A stretch of DNA of 64,000 bases from Clitoria ternatea (GCA_037962975.1 CM075675.1:7636001-7700000); one strand, 5' to 3'; shown: positions 33,491 to 47,841, counted from the first letter of the stretch. Notes: generated from the sequence alone by a model not told the origin. Numbers and translations are program-made.

Positions 33491-34011
33491 TATGACTGTG
33501 ACACCCGGAACCCAAATGACCAATTCCAATTAATTAACCTAAATTTTGTAATAAATTTTTCACGTTTAAAGAATCATTTTGAAATTCGTAATTTAAATTT
33601 TGAGGTCACATAAAAATTGATAAATGCGGAATATTATCATGCATACTAATCGTGAACGAATAAAACATAATACATTTATGTAGCAGAAATGATAGATAAG
33701 ATTGCAGTACGAGGTACATAATAATTTTATTACAACACATTAAAAGTCAAATAAAGTCAAAGTCCAAGCAATAAAACATAAAAGCTTCATCAATTTCACC
33801 ACTCGTTATTCTGTGAAGTATGCACTGTAAAAATAATGTAAGAGTGAGATAGAATATAGAATAAATATAAAATATAAGTAAAATTGCACAAACACAATCA
33901 CAAACAATTATGATATGATGAATATGCCAAACAAGGTCATTTACATTTAATAATCTTTAATTTAGCCAAATGATGTCATGCAGGATCCATTTTGATTTAG
34001 TTGGAATAATG

Positions 34012-34165
34012 CCACGAATCCCTACATTTTGTAGCGCTCAAGTACCAAAGTACACAAGTAGGATTTAGCATATACCATGAATCCCTACCCTTCATGGTGT
34101 TCAAGTACCGAAGTACACAAGTAGGACTTAGCGTAAACCATGAATCCCTACTCTTCATGGCGCTC
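34012..34165. repeat. Tandem repeat, about 62 bp, CGAATCCCTAC units
   Basis: Three units of the type CCATGAATCCCTACCCTTCATGG + TGTTCAAGTACCGAAGTACACAAGTAGGACTTAGC. The CCATGAA...TTCATGG portion is an inverted repeat. Confidence 0.75.
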
Positions 34166-34639
34166 AATGAAAATAAGGCTTTAACTCATCATAGAGTAAC
34201 CCCCCACCAGGGCCGGCAATCATGGAACCCTTAAATTACATGGTGCGTCCAAATGCTTATGATGCATGAATGCCTTTAATTCTCTTTATCAATTTAACAT
34301 ACCATGATATCAATACTCCCATAATCACTTGAAAGCCACAAGTCCTCAAAGGACACATCATATATATCAATTCTCAAAATCATGGATTTACAGTTCAACA
34401 AAATATCTCAATAAACCACAAGGCATTCATGTATACATTAATTTAGTCATTCATAATTATTTATCACAAAGATATACATACTGTATGACATTCATAGGAC
34501 ACTCAATAACATCTATAATAATCAATAATCCCTCAATAATTCATAAATAAATTATTACCCACATGGAAAATATCATTTTCATCCATAATAACCATCATAG
34601 GTAAATTTCAGAAATTTACAACAGCAATATATACATTAG

Positions 34640-35700
34640 TAAAAAGGCCATAACGTGAGCAAATCAAATCCTTTTTAAGTAATTTCACTTCCTGTAGTTC
34701 CATAACAAAATTATCTACAACATTCATAAAGACCAAAAATCCTAATTTCTTACAGAATTTGCTCCAGGTTACAAACAACACACTGACTTTTACAAATTTT
34801 TACTACATGTATATAATTTGGTTAAATAGGCATATCTCATTGTAAAAAAATTATTTTAAGATGAAACTTGTGCCAAATTTTCAAAAATCGAATTATCTAT
34901 AACTTTTATGAAGACCATATGTCCCAATTCTATAAGTATAAAACATAGTTGTAAAATTACTTTCAGACTTCAAAACAGTAATTTCAGTATTATAGATTAA
35001 GTTACAGCTTTGACAACCTTTGGTAAAAATTATATATCTCTTAATAGAAAAATTATTTTTACATGGGACTGAATCACACATGTTCATAACTTAAATATCT
35101 AAAACTTTCATGAAGGGCTAAAAAATTAATTCCTTATAAATTATTCTCAAACAGCTAGACAAGCACTGACCCATACATAGCTTCCAGAAACGTCATACTT
35201 TAATAAATAAATCATAACTCAAGTTTTAATTATCCATTTTTGAAGATTTTGGTCTCTAAATTTATAGGACACAAAGATCTACAACTTTCATGCATATATA
35301 ATTTTTAATTTCAAAATATATGAATTACCAAACTTTAATTAAAGACACTCATTTTTAGAAATAATTAAACAACATGAGCACATGAGAGTAATTTAAGCAT
35401 AAATTTCATATTACTAGAATTTTGATATGAGACTAAATCTAACAGAATCATAACATCTATATCTATAATTTTTATGAAGATAAAGATGGCTAATCATACT
35501 CATAAAATTTACAATCTCAATATATATCCAGAACCAAGTCATGAAACATTCAAAAGAAACATACTTCAGTATTTTGACCATAATTCATGCTATACATATC
35601 CAAATAAGTTGGTTCAAGTCTCTAAATTCACATAACAAAAAGATCTACAACTTTGATGAAGAAGTCAAAGTCAAATTCATACATTTTCAGCTTCGAAATT
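34640..35700. repeat. Degenerate repeat, 110-170 bp, around ATCTACAACTTTCATGAAGA
   Basis: The phrase recurs at about 34710, 34891, 35094, 35277, 35452 and 35639 with variable AT-rich spacers. It lies downstream of the minus-strand promoter-like site of the composite LTR. Confidence 0.65.
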
Positions 35701-38700
35701 AAGTAACAAGTTACAAAATAAATTTAAAAATCCTAGAATGGCATACATTTTACCCATTCCATATTTATTCACAACCCTACCCCCTCTTACCTTAATGGTG
35801 GATCCTAGAGTGGTTGAAAGTATTCTCTTATTGTCCTAATTTCAGATCAAGAGTGACTTTGATGGAGAAAATGAAAGAAAATAAAAGATATTTCTTCACT
35901 AACTTCAGCTTGTTATAAGATTTCAAACTTGGGAACAAGATGTAATGTTGATTTAATCATGCAAATGACAAGTGAAGGACAAGCTTTTTATAATGGAATA
36001 GTAGTGGGATGTTAGGTGTATTATGTGTGGTGATAATGAAGGTTTTAGGTGAGAAAAATAGGCTGTATTGTTGACCATTCCCTCAGCCTACATAATGTAA
36101 CTTGTATGATTGAAGTAAATATCAATTCTGATATAGTTTCGGTATTTTAGGCATATCTCTCTCATATCTTAATGGATTTTAATGAATTTGGTTTTGTTGG
36201 AAAGATAAGACAAAGAGGAACAACTTTGTCATTGACGACTTTTCAAATTCGGACTCTAACTAGGCATTAAAATATGTACAAGATGATATGATTGAAGTAA
36301 AATACAAATTCTGAAACAGTTTCAGTATTTTGGGCATATTTATTTCTTCCTTTTTCTAACTTAGACAATATTATTCCAGCAACATACTCTTCCTTTTCTC
36401 ATACTTAATCCACCCTAAACATCACTATCCATTCATCACTATCCATCCTAAATCACCACACCACCATACATAGCTTCCAAAATTCAAGTTACTTCCTTCC
36501 CATGACCATATCTCCTTCTTGAACCTCCTCCAAAGAGCAACATTTTCTTCTCCCATTCACCATCGTTCACGTTAAATCCACCCTCCTCCAAATCTTTATT
36601 TTCCTTCTCCTTGATGAAGCAGACCATGGAGGACTAGAAACAAGTCTTTGAACCCTTGCCATCTTTTATTGAAGGGCGAAATTCTTATGGTAAGGGGGGA
36701 GTACATTGCTTACTTTAGATCCATAAAGTGCATGCATGGTGAGATATAAGTGTCTCTTAGCGCTTATATCTTAATACTCGCTTAAAGATCTTGGTTCTTA
36801 TAATTTAACCTTGAAAACCCTTTGGAAAAATGAGATCTTTAAGTGGTATTATGGCTGCATCATGGTTTTGTTGAGTTCTTTAAATTTAAAATTTAAAATT
36901 ATGAAGTTACAAACTTATGAAGTTTTGTTGCTACAGAATTTTGTTGTGACTATGTACATGAGATGAACTTGTTTAATTATGTGTGTTCTTGGCTTAATTG
37001 GTAGCTTGTGGTGTTAATGATAATTTTAGAAAATATGAATATCTTAAAATGAGTTTTATAACTAATAACGAACCATTATTGCTGCTGGAAATTTTTTTAG
37101 TTAGTTGAATAAATTGACGTTTGATTGAGATTTGATTTCATGGCTTGATTTTTAAATTCATATGTCAAAAATGAATTTTTGAATATTTACTAAATTCTGG
37201 AATTTTTATTAAAAAGAAGAATAAGTGATTTTTAGTTGTAATAATTATGCGACACGTTCACAACATTAAGAAAATGATTTAAAGACTTTTAAAACGCATT
37301 TCTTGGCAAGTTATGGAAGATTGAAGTTGCTGTATTTTTCAGTGTTGAATATTATGTTTTATCAAAAAGAATAAAATATGGATGTGATGATTAATAAAGA
37401 AATTAAAAAGGACCCGAGTTTAGGCGCGAACGGTAACTTAGAAACGGTAAAAATGCATTTTATTGGAATGTTTTAGAGGAGTATTTTATGGTATGAAATA
37501 AATTTTGAGCATGAAAAAAATACCCAAATGAATAAAGTTAATTGGGAGAATTTTTGGTGCGCAATTTGTCCTTAAAACACATTTTTACAAACGTTCAAAC
37601 GACGGATGTTAGCGTTTCGTGAGCTTTTCATGTAGGGACTAATTCTGGGCAGAATTAATACTTGAAATACCTATATTTATTTAGTATTTTAAAAGTTAAA
37701 TACTCTTGACTTTGGAATTTCTTAATTCGGAGTTTTCTAAATAAAATACGACAAAAACGATGTTTGGATAAATAATGAAAATTAACTACATGTACCTTTA
37801 ATTTAGAGAAAAAGGATTTCACTGATTTTTAACATAGAATTAGAAGAAATATTCTATAATGATAAAGTGTTTTACTTAGAGTTTTATGGAAATTTTTAGA
37901 AAATTGAAACCAATTTAATTCATTATCGTAAAATAATACGACAAGACGACATTAGTATGGAATTGGAAAATTTTGGAAATTTTATTTTGTCACTATTTTC
38001 CTAAAAGAAATATCCAATTTTGAGATCATGTTTTTGAATGAAAAAAATTGAAAGATTTCATTCCCTAAATATTTGATAAACAAGCCATTCCTTGATTATC
38101 TTTTTGGGTTAGAAAATAAAATAGATATTTTAATTCTAGAAAATATTTTTATAAGAATTACGTATTAAATAACCTCGTTACCTTTAGTAAAATGATTTAA
38201 GTGGTACTTGGATCTTGGCCCTAGTGCTCACAACACGAAAGAACTTTTATTACGAATTAGTTTACACGTTTTGAGGACAAATACGCCAAGCAAGTTAGGT
38301 TCTGTTTAGTACTCGGGCACCCTAATGATAAGACAAGCAAATGTCATTTTGCATTTGGAGTTGAGGTGGGATGTTGGAATAATCCTCTAAAGCATACAGT
38401 GATGGGTACATTGGGGAACAACTAGCGTTTCGACCCTACAGGAGGTCTTAGGAGAATACTGAAGCGGGCGTCTAATGGTTTGGATTCACGCCTAAGACCA
38501 GATAATCAATGGAAAATCCAGTATACTTTGACTTAGAGCGAGTGTTGTCAGGACCATGAAGTGCCCGTTCAACCGAAATGTGATTGGCCATTATGATTAC
38601 AGGACTGCGAGTCCTTACCCATTTATGAAAACCAAAACAAGAAGAGCTCTGGTCGCTCTAGTTGGGCAGGGGAGACAAGGATGGATGGCGGTGCACATGA

Positions 38701-39559
38701 TTATTAGTATATAAGATTGATCAGTGGAGGTTGGGCCCTATTGCATATTGGTAATAAATTATGACTTATAATAACTTAACCTAACTCATGCATAGCATGT
38801 CACATTGTATGATTAACCCTCGGTTTGTCAGTGATCTTTGTGTAGCCTTGTATGTTTATTCTAAGGTATGTTGTGTACAGTCTTTTCTATAGTTTTAAAA
38901 ATTTTAAGCCACCCTTGTATGTATATGTTATGGGTTGAGAGCTTTTTACTTACCCCTTTTACTTTTGTGTGTTATTTTTCCTTCCTATGATCATCAGCTG
39001 AAGGTTAAGGCGAACATGGGCAGGACTTTGACTACCTACAATAGATGATGCCAGTTTGGAAGCGGCAACTGTGTATATTTTCTGTTTGTGTCGAGATCGT
39101 TGTAGACTTGACATTTCTATTATGCTATTATTTGTAGTAGTTGTTAGGAGTCTATGAGCTCCGTACTCTTTTAAGTACTCTTATATTAAAAGAATCGATC
39201 TATGTAATATATTTATTTTGAATCATGTGCTGATAATAACCAATTAAAAAAATACTCCTATTTTTAGTGACCCCTTAATTAAATAGGATGTTACAGTGTG
39301 GGAATTTGTCCTAGTTAATCGAGGGTTTCACACTTTGCTCCGAGAGAACGACAATTCTCTTCTACGATTATGTTCAAAGTCCTAAAAGCCACAACCGAGA
39401 ATCTGAATAGCGAATCGGTTCTGCATTAAAGTCTTAGCAAGGAATTATTATCAAAAAGAAAAGATAGAGAACCAGAGAAAGTAAAAAGGCAGAAGTTTCC
39501 ATTACAAAATAAAAGTTACAAGAAAAAGAAAAATACAAGATAAAAATACAAGGCAGAAG

Positions 39560-40910
39560 TTTTCCTTTATCGGTTGAGGAAGACCTTTTGATACTTTTTC
39601 CTTCATCTACATCTGGGGAGCAATCATGGCACCGAGGCTTTTTATGTTGTGGCTCGTCTGATGATTTTGTTCAGAAGAGGTACTGCTTTAATTTCCTTTC
39701 CCGAATCAACACTTCTATAATGTCTTTTAATTTCTTGCATTCGTCAGTATTGTGTCTGGTATGTTCATGGAATTCACAATATTTGCTCGTGTTTCCTAGA
39801 TGCTTCATGAGCATTATTGGTTTTTTTACTTTATACACCATGAGTCCTAGCATCTCGATCTCAGAATCTAACCGGGCCGAACTACTAGCGGGGCAGAGTG
39901 TGTAAAATTGATTTTTTTCTATCTTTATGTCGATGTGCTAGATCCCGACTATGGTTCTTCCCTAAGTTGTTCTTCATACTTATTCGACTCGGAACCAAAA
40001 CTTTGGTTTCTGGGAAACAATCTTGTTCCTGGCAGCGCAAGGTGCATTTCTCTACCAACGTACTTCGCAGCCTTCCTCCTGAACTCCTCAAATATTTGGG
40101 GTGCTTCTTTTGCTAAAGACAAGGTGAAAAGGGATTGTGGCTGTAAAGCTTCAATGGCTATGTGTAACTGGATTTACTCTGTTAGCCCTAGGACTTGGGC
40201 AGCGTCTTTGTAAAATCTTTTTAAAAAATCTCTCAAACTTTCCTCCTCCCCTACTTACTCTATGCTAACGTGTGGGATGTTTTTGGTACATCCATGATAT
40301 GATAAAATGATCCAAAAAAGTTTGGGTCATCTGCTTTCATGAGTCTATTGACCCTGAAGAAAGCCCTTTGAACCACCCAAAGCTTTCAATAAGGACTCAT
40401 TTGCATAAGCATCCATATGTCATCCTAGGTCAGTTTCCCCAGTGTATTTCTTAATTGATAACGGTTAGGATGTCTGGAGATGTTTCGATATGGGGACATT
40501 CATGAATCATCTTAAGAAAAGTATATTGAAATGGTATTCACTGGAGCCCTCGACGGTCTATGTAATCTTATTCTTTGACTACCAAGGTGATCCATTATTA
40601 GGTTGGACTCCTGGTTATCTTCATATGTCAGGATCTACAAATAATCTTGCGAAGCTAAAATTTCCAACAGCTGTATCTGAGGTGTAACAACAATCATCTC
40701 TTTCACTTCCCTATTCTTCATTTGCTTAAGTTCCTGGAGCTCTGCTTAGATCTTCCAAATTAACTCATCCCTCGGGTCTGAGTGGATCACTGCTGCTCTC
40801 CCCTGAGGTGGATTCGTCCCTTGGGTCTTTATGATACCAATATTGTATTCTAATATGTGCGATTCTACTTTGGTTTCTTGGACATGACCTTTCGAAGTAA
40901 CATGTCATCT
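39560..40910 (-). pseudogene. gag: gag remnant of a minus-strand Tat-lineage element
   Basis: On the minus strand, starting near 40900: an N-terminal part with DPRDELIWKI (near 40770), a capsid segment with DVPKTSHTLA (near 40280) and a C-terminal block KYCEFHEHTRHNTDECKKL (39712-39768) followed by KLKQYLF. The same order and similar words occur in the gag at 48748-53334 (EDVTHQQ..., RDIPRTSHTLAH, KYCEFHEQEGHLTDEY), so both belong to one superfamily. Several stops and frameshifts break it. Confidence 0.7.
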
Positions 40911-40961
40911 TGATGACTCCATTTTTGTTATGTGCTTCAAACTATGGGACATAATTTATGA

Positions 40962-40980
40962 GTCCCACCGAGAGTGCCAA
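40962..40980 (-). other. Primer binding site of the minus-strand Tat-lineage element
   Basis: Minus-strand TTGGCACTCTCGGTGGGAC directly follows the LTR end, as TTGGCACGCCTAGTGGGACC does in the element at 47847. I could not assign the tRNA with certainty. Confidence 0.6.
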
Positions 40981-42108
40981 TGAAATGTTCGGTATGTAGG
41001 GGGTACCTTGATACACTCACAACGGGGTAAAATCTTTGTCTTTTCTTTTACACCAGTTCAGTGGGAATTTGGTATTATCAATCATTAGTTCAACAGGGAA
41101 ATAGCGCCCTTTAACTTCACAATCTGGGGTCCTATGAATGTCAGCTCAGAAACAGGTGGTGGTGGTACCTACAAAGACACTGATGATAAAGTCAGTACGG
41201 ATTTATAAATATTGAAGCATTAATTGAAAACAAAAAAAAACATGCTTGATTTATTATGAATGATGGTATTAAAGTCTAACACAGGTCCTGATCCGGCGGT
41301 GTGCATACCGGTCTCAAATAGTAAGTGACATCGGTCAGTGTAGAAACATGAAAAATGCTAAGTCAAAACCTAAGCATTGGATAAGGTTCTCAAAAAACAG
41401 TTCTAATCGTTAAGTCTCAGTACGGAGTTACGGGTATGACCCCAACCAGGAAAGTTGATGTCTAAGTATGAGTTAGACAAGTATGGGCAGCTTATCCCTG
41501 CAAAGAATATAGCTACTGTTCATTGGCAGGAAGGTCAAATCGTATTATACATTTAGGGAAGTTCTATGAATACAACTCATTTATTAATTCACAAGACAAT
41601 ACTTACAACACTTGGTAACCTCTGTAATCCTTTTATTTCCTATAACAACCGCACTGACTTCAGCATCAAAGCCCCTTTTATGGGTATACATCCGGTGTGT
41701 CCTATCAACCATGGTTGGAATTGACTCAAAACATTACCTTAACATGAAGAGCACAGAGTTCCCACTGGACCTGTATGTACAATACCGGATTCCACTGAGA
41801 CGATATAAAATAGAGAGAGGGAGAAAGTAACTTTCAACACCGGCTGTGCGAGGAGTATTCTAGATCCCATACACCGGTCAGACTAGGTCCAACTCATGAT
41901 TTGACATTTAACAGGTCCTGACTATTTTTTCAGGCAAGTTACAAACTTGGCTCAGAAGCTCTGACCTGTTGGCAAGCTTTTAGTCGAGGTCCATCCAGTA
42001 AGCATGCTGATTGTTTTAGCAATCGTATCATAGCTATCTTATTAGACCCGCATCTTTAGCCCTCACCTGTCTCTTGATATCTTAGGAGCCGATATTAATA
42101 CCGGATCA
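40981..42108 (-). repeat. 5' LTR of the minus-strand Tat-lineage element
   Basis: On the minus strand it starts TGATCCGGTATTAATATCGG at 42108 and ends CCGAACATTTCA at 40981, next to the primer site. The first bases match the LTR start TGATCCGGTCTGGATACCGG of the element at 47847. Length 1128 bp. The 3' LTR was not found; the left side is cut at about 39296. Confidence 0.6.
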
Positions 42109-42860
42109 ATATTAATGAGGTCCAACTTGTTTATAATAAGAAAGACTCGTGGATATGGAGACCACATGAAGCGATCGGGCTTATAGTCAAATCAATGTAT
42201 AATCTTCTATCAGTCAAAGCACAACATATGATTATAACTTTTTCAAACATATTCGGTCCCTCTAATTCCACCAAGATTTCTAGATACATTTGGAGGATTG
42301 CCATTGATGGACTACTTGTTAAAGAGGCGTTGAGAAACCGAAAAATTATACCTGATGGGGCACATGTTTTATGTCCATTATGTAACTCTAATTGAATATT
42401 TAAACTTGTCTCTTTTTTTAAAATGCAAAGTAGTCTATCATATTTGGAAATCATGCCTTGTTTAGCTTAAGGCAATAGGCCTTTTCTTGTTGATGCAAGT
42501 CACCATTTAGCTATTGTTAGGAATTTGTTCATTGAAACAAAAAAGGAAAAGCACTTGGAGTGGTTGTGTGGAGTGCAACAATTTGGCTCCATCGGAAAAA
42601 AAGGTCTTTGAAAACCAAAACACCTATTTAGAATCATTATATGATCTTGTTAAAATTAGAGTACGGAGTTGGTTGAGAGTTGAACTGGATGGTGCTCTTT
42701 TTTTTTATTGGCTAGGATAATAAGTCAATTTTATGCATTCAGTCTTTATAATTATTAAGATTTAGGTATTGATCTCATATGATTTGATCTTGCGAATATA
42801 TATGGGTTAGAGTATTTCTTGTACATTAGGTTTTTAGTATATTTATAATAAAAAACAATT
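42109..42860 (+). pseudogene. LINE (non-LTR retrotransposon) 3' fragment with zf-RVT domain
   Basis: The translated pieces DSWIWRPHEAIGLIVKSMYN (42145-42205), YIWRIAIDGLLVKEALRNRK (about 42280-42340), then DGAHVLCPLCNSN and, in another frame, LFFKCKVVYHIWKSCL form the zinc-binding RT-associated domain that closes plant LINE ORF2. One frameshift lies between the CPLC and the KCKV parts and several stops follow. An A-rich AATAAAAAACAATT near 42845 may be the old tail. RT itself is missing. Confidence 0.7.
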
Positions 42861-44339
<1,479 letters not shown>

Positions 44340-44822
44340 TGAGACCCTCGGTTTCATACAAACATAACAAGCAAGTTTCCTCCTCCTAAACAACATCTCA
44401 TAGGCAGGGAAGTCATTCATATAGCCCACATCAAGGCAACTTCATCATGAAATTATATGATATCATCGAATATCCAACATGATTGATCACCATTTGCTAC
44501 ATGTTATAATTTTCTCTACTACCTCCCACATCATAGTAAGATTGTTGCATACGGACCATTTAGGGTAGAGACAAGAACTGCTCACCATGATTGTACCAAC
44601 AGTAATAATCCTTCATGAATCCTTTTTCATATAAGTGCAACATGGCATCATCAGGGAATTGAAACTTCATATATTTGCACTTTGTGCAAGGACATTGAAT
44701 CTTTTGAGTTGATTCGAAATTCAGATTATTGTTCATCATGAATGCTAAGAAGTTACACAATCCCACCATAAACTCCCATGTCACATGGTGCTTTGAATCC
44801 ACTTGGTTGTGCCGATTCATTA
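44340..44822 (-). pseudogene. CACTA (En/Spm) transposase-associated domain, fragment
   Basis: The minus-strand open frame 44820-44560 has the layout of the transposase-associated domain that starts CACTA TNP2-type proteins: N-terminal ...FLAFMMNN, then CPCTKCKYMKF, then DAMLHLYEKGF and a closing YCWYNHGEQF. Cys-x-Cys-x2-Cys, the HL.. and the W.NHGE box are all in place. After the stop at 44560, scattered residues suggest the frame went on toward the transposase but with stops. No CACTA termini with a 3-bp duplication were found nearby. Confidence 0.7.
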
Positions 44823-46372
44823 GAACCTACCTTCTAACAACAATTATTAAACATCTAAGTTATAAGAAATAAGTGATTTTTGTTTGAAAACCACTATCTT
44901 TGATGTTAAAATTTGGTAGGGCTATATCCCATTTATGATGAATTTGTAATCATCCATAATCCATTAACTTATTTGCATAAAACTTGTATTTTGTGGTTCA
45001 TTGTAATCTGGCTACATTCGTATTGGTCTCCAACTACATAGGCATGATAATACGAGATGCTAATAACTGAATTCCAATTGAACAATACAATTCAAGTTTG
45101 ATACATGATAATTCTAATAGGTTACACATGATGATTACTGTTGAGAAAAAGTCTGGTTGAAAATATAATTTTAAGTCCCTATTCAGACCAGACCCCAGAT
45201 TTAATATATTCCTAAATTTGTTTATATCATTCATCAAGTATTTTCGCTAAAAGAATGAAGTATGTACTGTTTATAACGCTTTTCTGTGTACCTAAGCAAT
45301 TTCTGGATACGGATATTAGGCTATGAAAACAAAGGGGGAGCATAAGTGTTCTAAAAAGTCTGGTAGAACAACAAAAGTTTGATGGAAACAATCTATTCAA
45401 GGAACTTTCTTTCAACATTCATAAATTCTATATTAATGATGCTTTGGGAGTGATGCTCTTATCATATCTGCATACTTATCACCAAAGAACATAAAGAACA
45501 AGATCAAAATAAGCATCAGCTGTCAGCGTACCTACCTCTACACATTTTGATCAAAGTTAGAGATCTCGTTAGAACATCTCAGAAAGTAACTTATCACTGA
45601 ATCAAGGATTAGTTTACGAATGGTTTGTACATGGAAATGCATGAAAAGCTATTTTCATGAAAATGATGAAGAAATGAACCAGACCTCTCTCAAGTCTAAT
45701 TCATCTTCAAGGTCTAGTATCAATGAAGCTTAAAGTAAAATACCTTCAAAAGATTTCCAATGACTATATCTCTTTTCAAGAAGTAGTAACGGTCATATCC
45801 TCCAGCCTTTGTAAATACTAAAGAAGATTCAACATCAAATATACAAGAAAATATGGAGAGAATTTCTTCAAGCTATTATTCAATCTTATCCAAGTTCTAA
45901 AATTCTCTTGTTCATTCCTTATAAGACAAAGACCTTTATTTTTCGTTCTGCCTCTAGCAGACTCTAGTCTTGTGTCAAAAAAACTTAGGGTTCAAAATCA
46001 AATTGTTTATCACTTACACACTAAGTTCTGAAAATTTCTTTTCATTCATACAATTTGTAAACGTCTGGTGTGTTACCAGAACTAGTTTATGTGGGAAACA
46101 CTTTGGCCTAAAGAGGCTTTCAAAAGAATACTTGGGTTGAACTAGGAGTGACTTGTTGAAAGAATACTTAGGTTAAGTCAGAAGTGGCTAGTGTCAAGAA
46201 TACTTATGGCACGGATCCGGGGCTGTTATTGTAAAAGAAATTTTACAATAGTGAAAATCCTTCAAGTTAGAAGGGACTTTGACGTAGCTTGTGTTGGAAG
46301 TGAACCAATATAAACTTTTGTGTTTATCTCTCTCATTCATTACTTGCTTGATTACTTGTCTTAATTTAGTTC
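44823..46372. other. Non-coding sequence, part probably an old Copia-type LTR end
   Basis: No gene seen. Around 45960-46330 short phrases repeat (AATACTTGGGTTGAACTAGGAGTG / AATACTTAGGTTAAGTCAGAAGTG). This, with the GTGAACCAATATAAACTTTTGTG ending, resembles the end of a Copia (SIRE-like) LTR, but I found no partner copy. Confidence 0.35.
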
Positions 46373-47118
46373 TGTTGTGTGAAGTGGGTATTTCAAAAGA
46401 AGTCCCACATTGCTTGGCATGTGAGAAATAATAGAGTATATATTGAAACTAGTGTGTTTGGGCTAATGAACAAGCAAGAAAGGTAATGGGCTCGAACGCA
46501 TACGAGATTAGCCCAAAATGTCAAATCTAGTGCAAATCTTCCGATTTGCCCCCCTTACGCGCATGAATATGTGGAATGTGAAAACCTTTTTATTTTTGGT
46601 TTTGTTAAAATTAATTTGAATTTCAAAAACCTTATCCAGAAACAGCTATTTTTGACAGTTTGAAAATTGAATAGCCTTATCTCTTATTTTACTGGTTCAA
46701 ACGTTATCTTTCTGGATTTGTTGGAACATGATTCCATTATCTGTAATTAACCATCCATTAAGGCTTACAGATAAGATTCTTTTTTGAAATTTAAACTCAA
46801 TTATGGAAACCGTTTTTGATATTTTTTATAATATATCTTAATTATTTTAAATTATTTTAAACAAAAACTGGTTACATGTTTTATATAAATTATACTCTAA
46901 AACCTTAATTAGATACCACTCTCTCTTTAACGCCCTCTCTCTCTTTTTCTCTACTGGGTTTGTTTTTCTTTCCATCTTGCTAGTTCTGGCCCTGGATAAC
47001 ACCAGAAGGGGCTGTTGTATCATGGGGAGTCCACATATACTGTGAATAACTCTTAAGGGCAATGCCACTACACGCCTCAGCCTACTATTTTTCAACAATC
47101 TTAAGAGTTATTCTCATG
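46373..47118 (+). repeat. Copia-type 5' LTR and leader (limits approximate)
   Basis: It begins TGTTGTGTGAAG at 46373, followed by AGTCCCACATTGCTTGGCAT, a common opening of a group of plant Copia LTRs. A leader with AACACCAGAAGGGGCTGTTG and GGGGAGTCCACATATACTGT precedes the gag start. The LTR/leader border and primer site are not clear. Confidence 0.5.
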
Positions 47119-47841
47119 GCTGATAACAACAATGCTAGCGCTGATCATAATACGGGTTCCAACGACGGCCAACCCTACCCAAACGTAATTCCAAAATAAA
47201 CACCTGTCTCCAACGCTCCCGTCACCATGGCCAAGCTTCTCCCTGACGTTTCGAAGATTGAAGTTTTCAGTGGTTAGTCCTACCACCGTTAAGAGAAGCG
47301 TGTCTTCTCCATGCTTGACATGCATACCGTTGTATGGGCTATCTCTGAATGCAAACCAACCCAAACTGAACTCATCGATGCATGGACCAATGCAAACAAG
47401 GTATGTAGGTACACTATTCTTAGTACTGTGGCTAACGATTTGTTTGATGTTTACTGTGGCTACAAGGAAACAAAGGAAATATGGGATTCCCTCAAACTAA
47501 AGTACACCGCTGAGGATGTCAGAACACAGATGTTCGTTATGGGCAACTTCTACCATTGGAAGATGACTGATGACAAAGACATAAGGGCACAAATCAATGA
47601 ATACTATCGGCTTCTAGAGGATCTCAAATCAGAAAACCTTTCTATGCAGGATGAACTAGTGGCTGCCTTCCTCATTGAAAAGCTACCTCACTTTTGGAAG
47701 GACTACCGACAACAACTTAAACATAAACACAAACAGCTTTCTCTGTCGGACTTAATCACTTACATCATTATTGAAGACACTAATCGAAAGGAAGAGAAGT
47801 AAGCCTGAGCAAAAGCTTTGGCAGCAAGAGCAAACATGATA
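47119..47841 (+). pseudogene. gag: Copia gag, N-terminal part, split by a nested element
   Basis: ATG at 47119 (MADNNNASADHNTG). In the same frame are stops at 47197, 47275 and 47290, then an open stretch to 47802 with the Copia gag (UBN2-type) pattern: YKETKEIWDSLKLKYTAEDV, DDKDIRAQINEYYRLLEDLK and KHKQLSLSDLITYIIIEDTN. A TAA at 47800 and a TGA at 47806 follow, then KALAARANMIQS up to the insertion at 47847. Gag forms the particle of the element. It resumes at 56437. Confidence 0.85.

Larger units (their letters stand above)
33497..39295. mobile_element. LTR-like composite of two oppositely oriented halves
   Basis: It begins TGTGACACCC and ends GGATGTTACA, the short inverted ends of a chromovirus-type LTR, but no target duplication is seen (GACTG or ATGAC against GTGTG). 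The left part reads as an LTR on the minus strand: TATA-like CCATTATAAAAAG near 35985, then AAGGTAAGAGGGGG near 35790, then its end at 33497. The right part reads as an LTR on the plus strand: ATGGTAAGGGGGGAG at 36687, end at 39295. The junction lies about 36000-36450. No coding region of any length is present. I infer two LTRs, each missing its 5' portion, joined head to head. Confidence 0.5.

Noticed and set aside
33494..39300. A target duplication around the 33497-39295 composite
   Set aside because: Flanks are GACTG or ATGAC on the left and GTGTG on the right; at most three of five bases agree.
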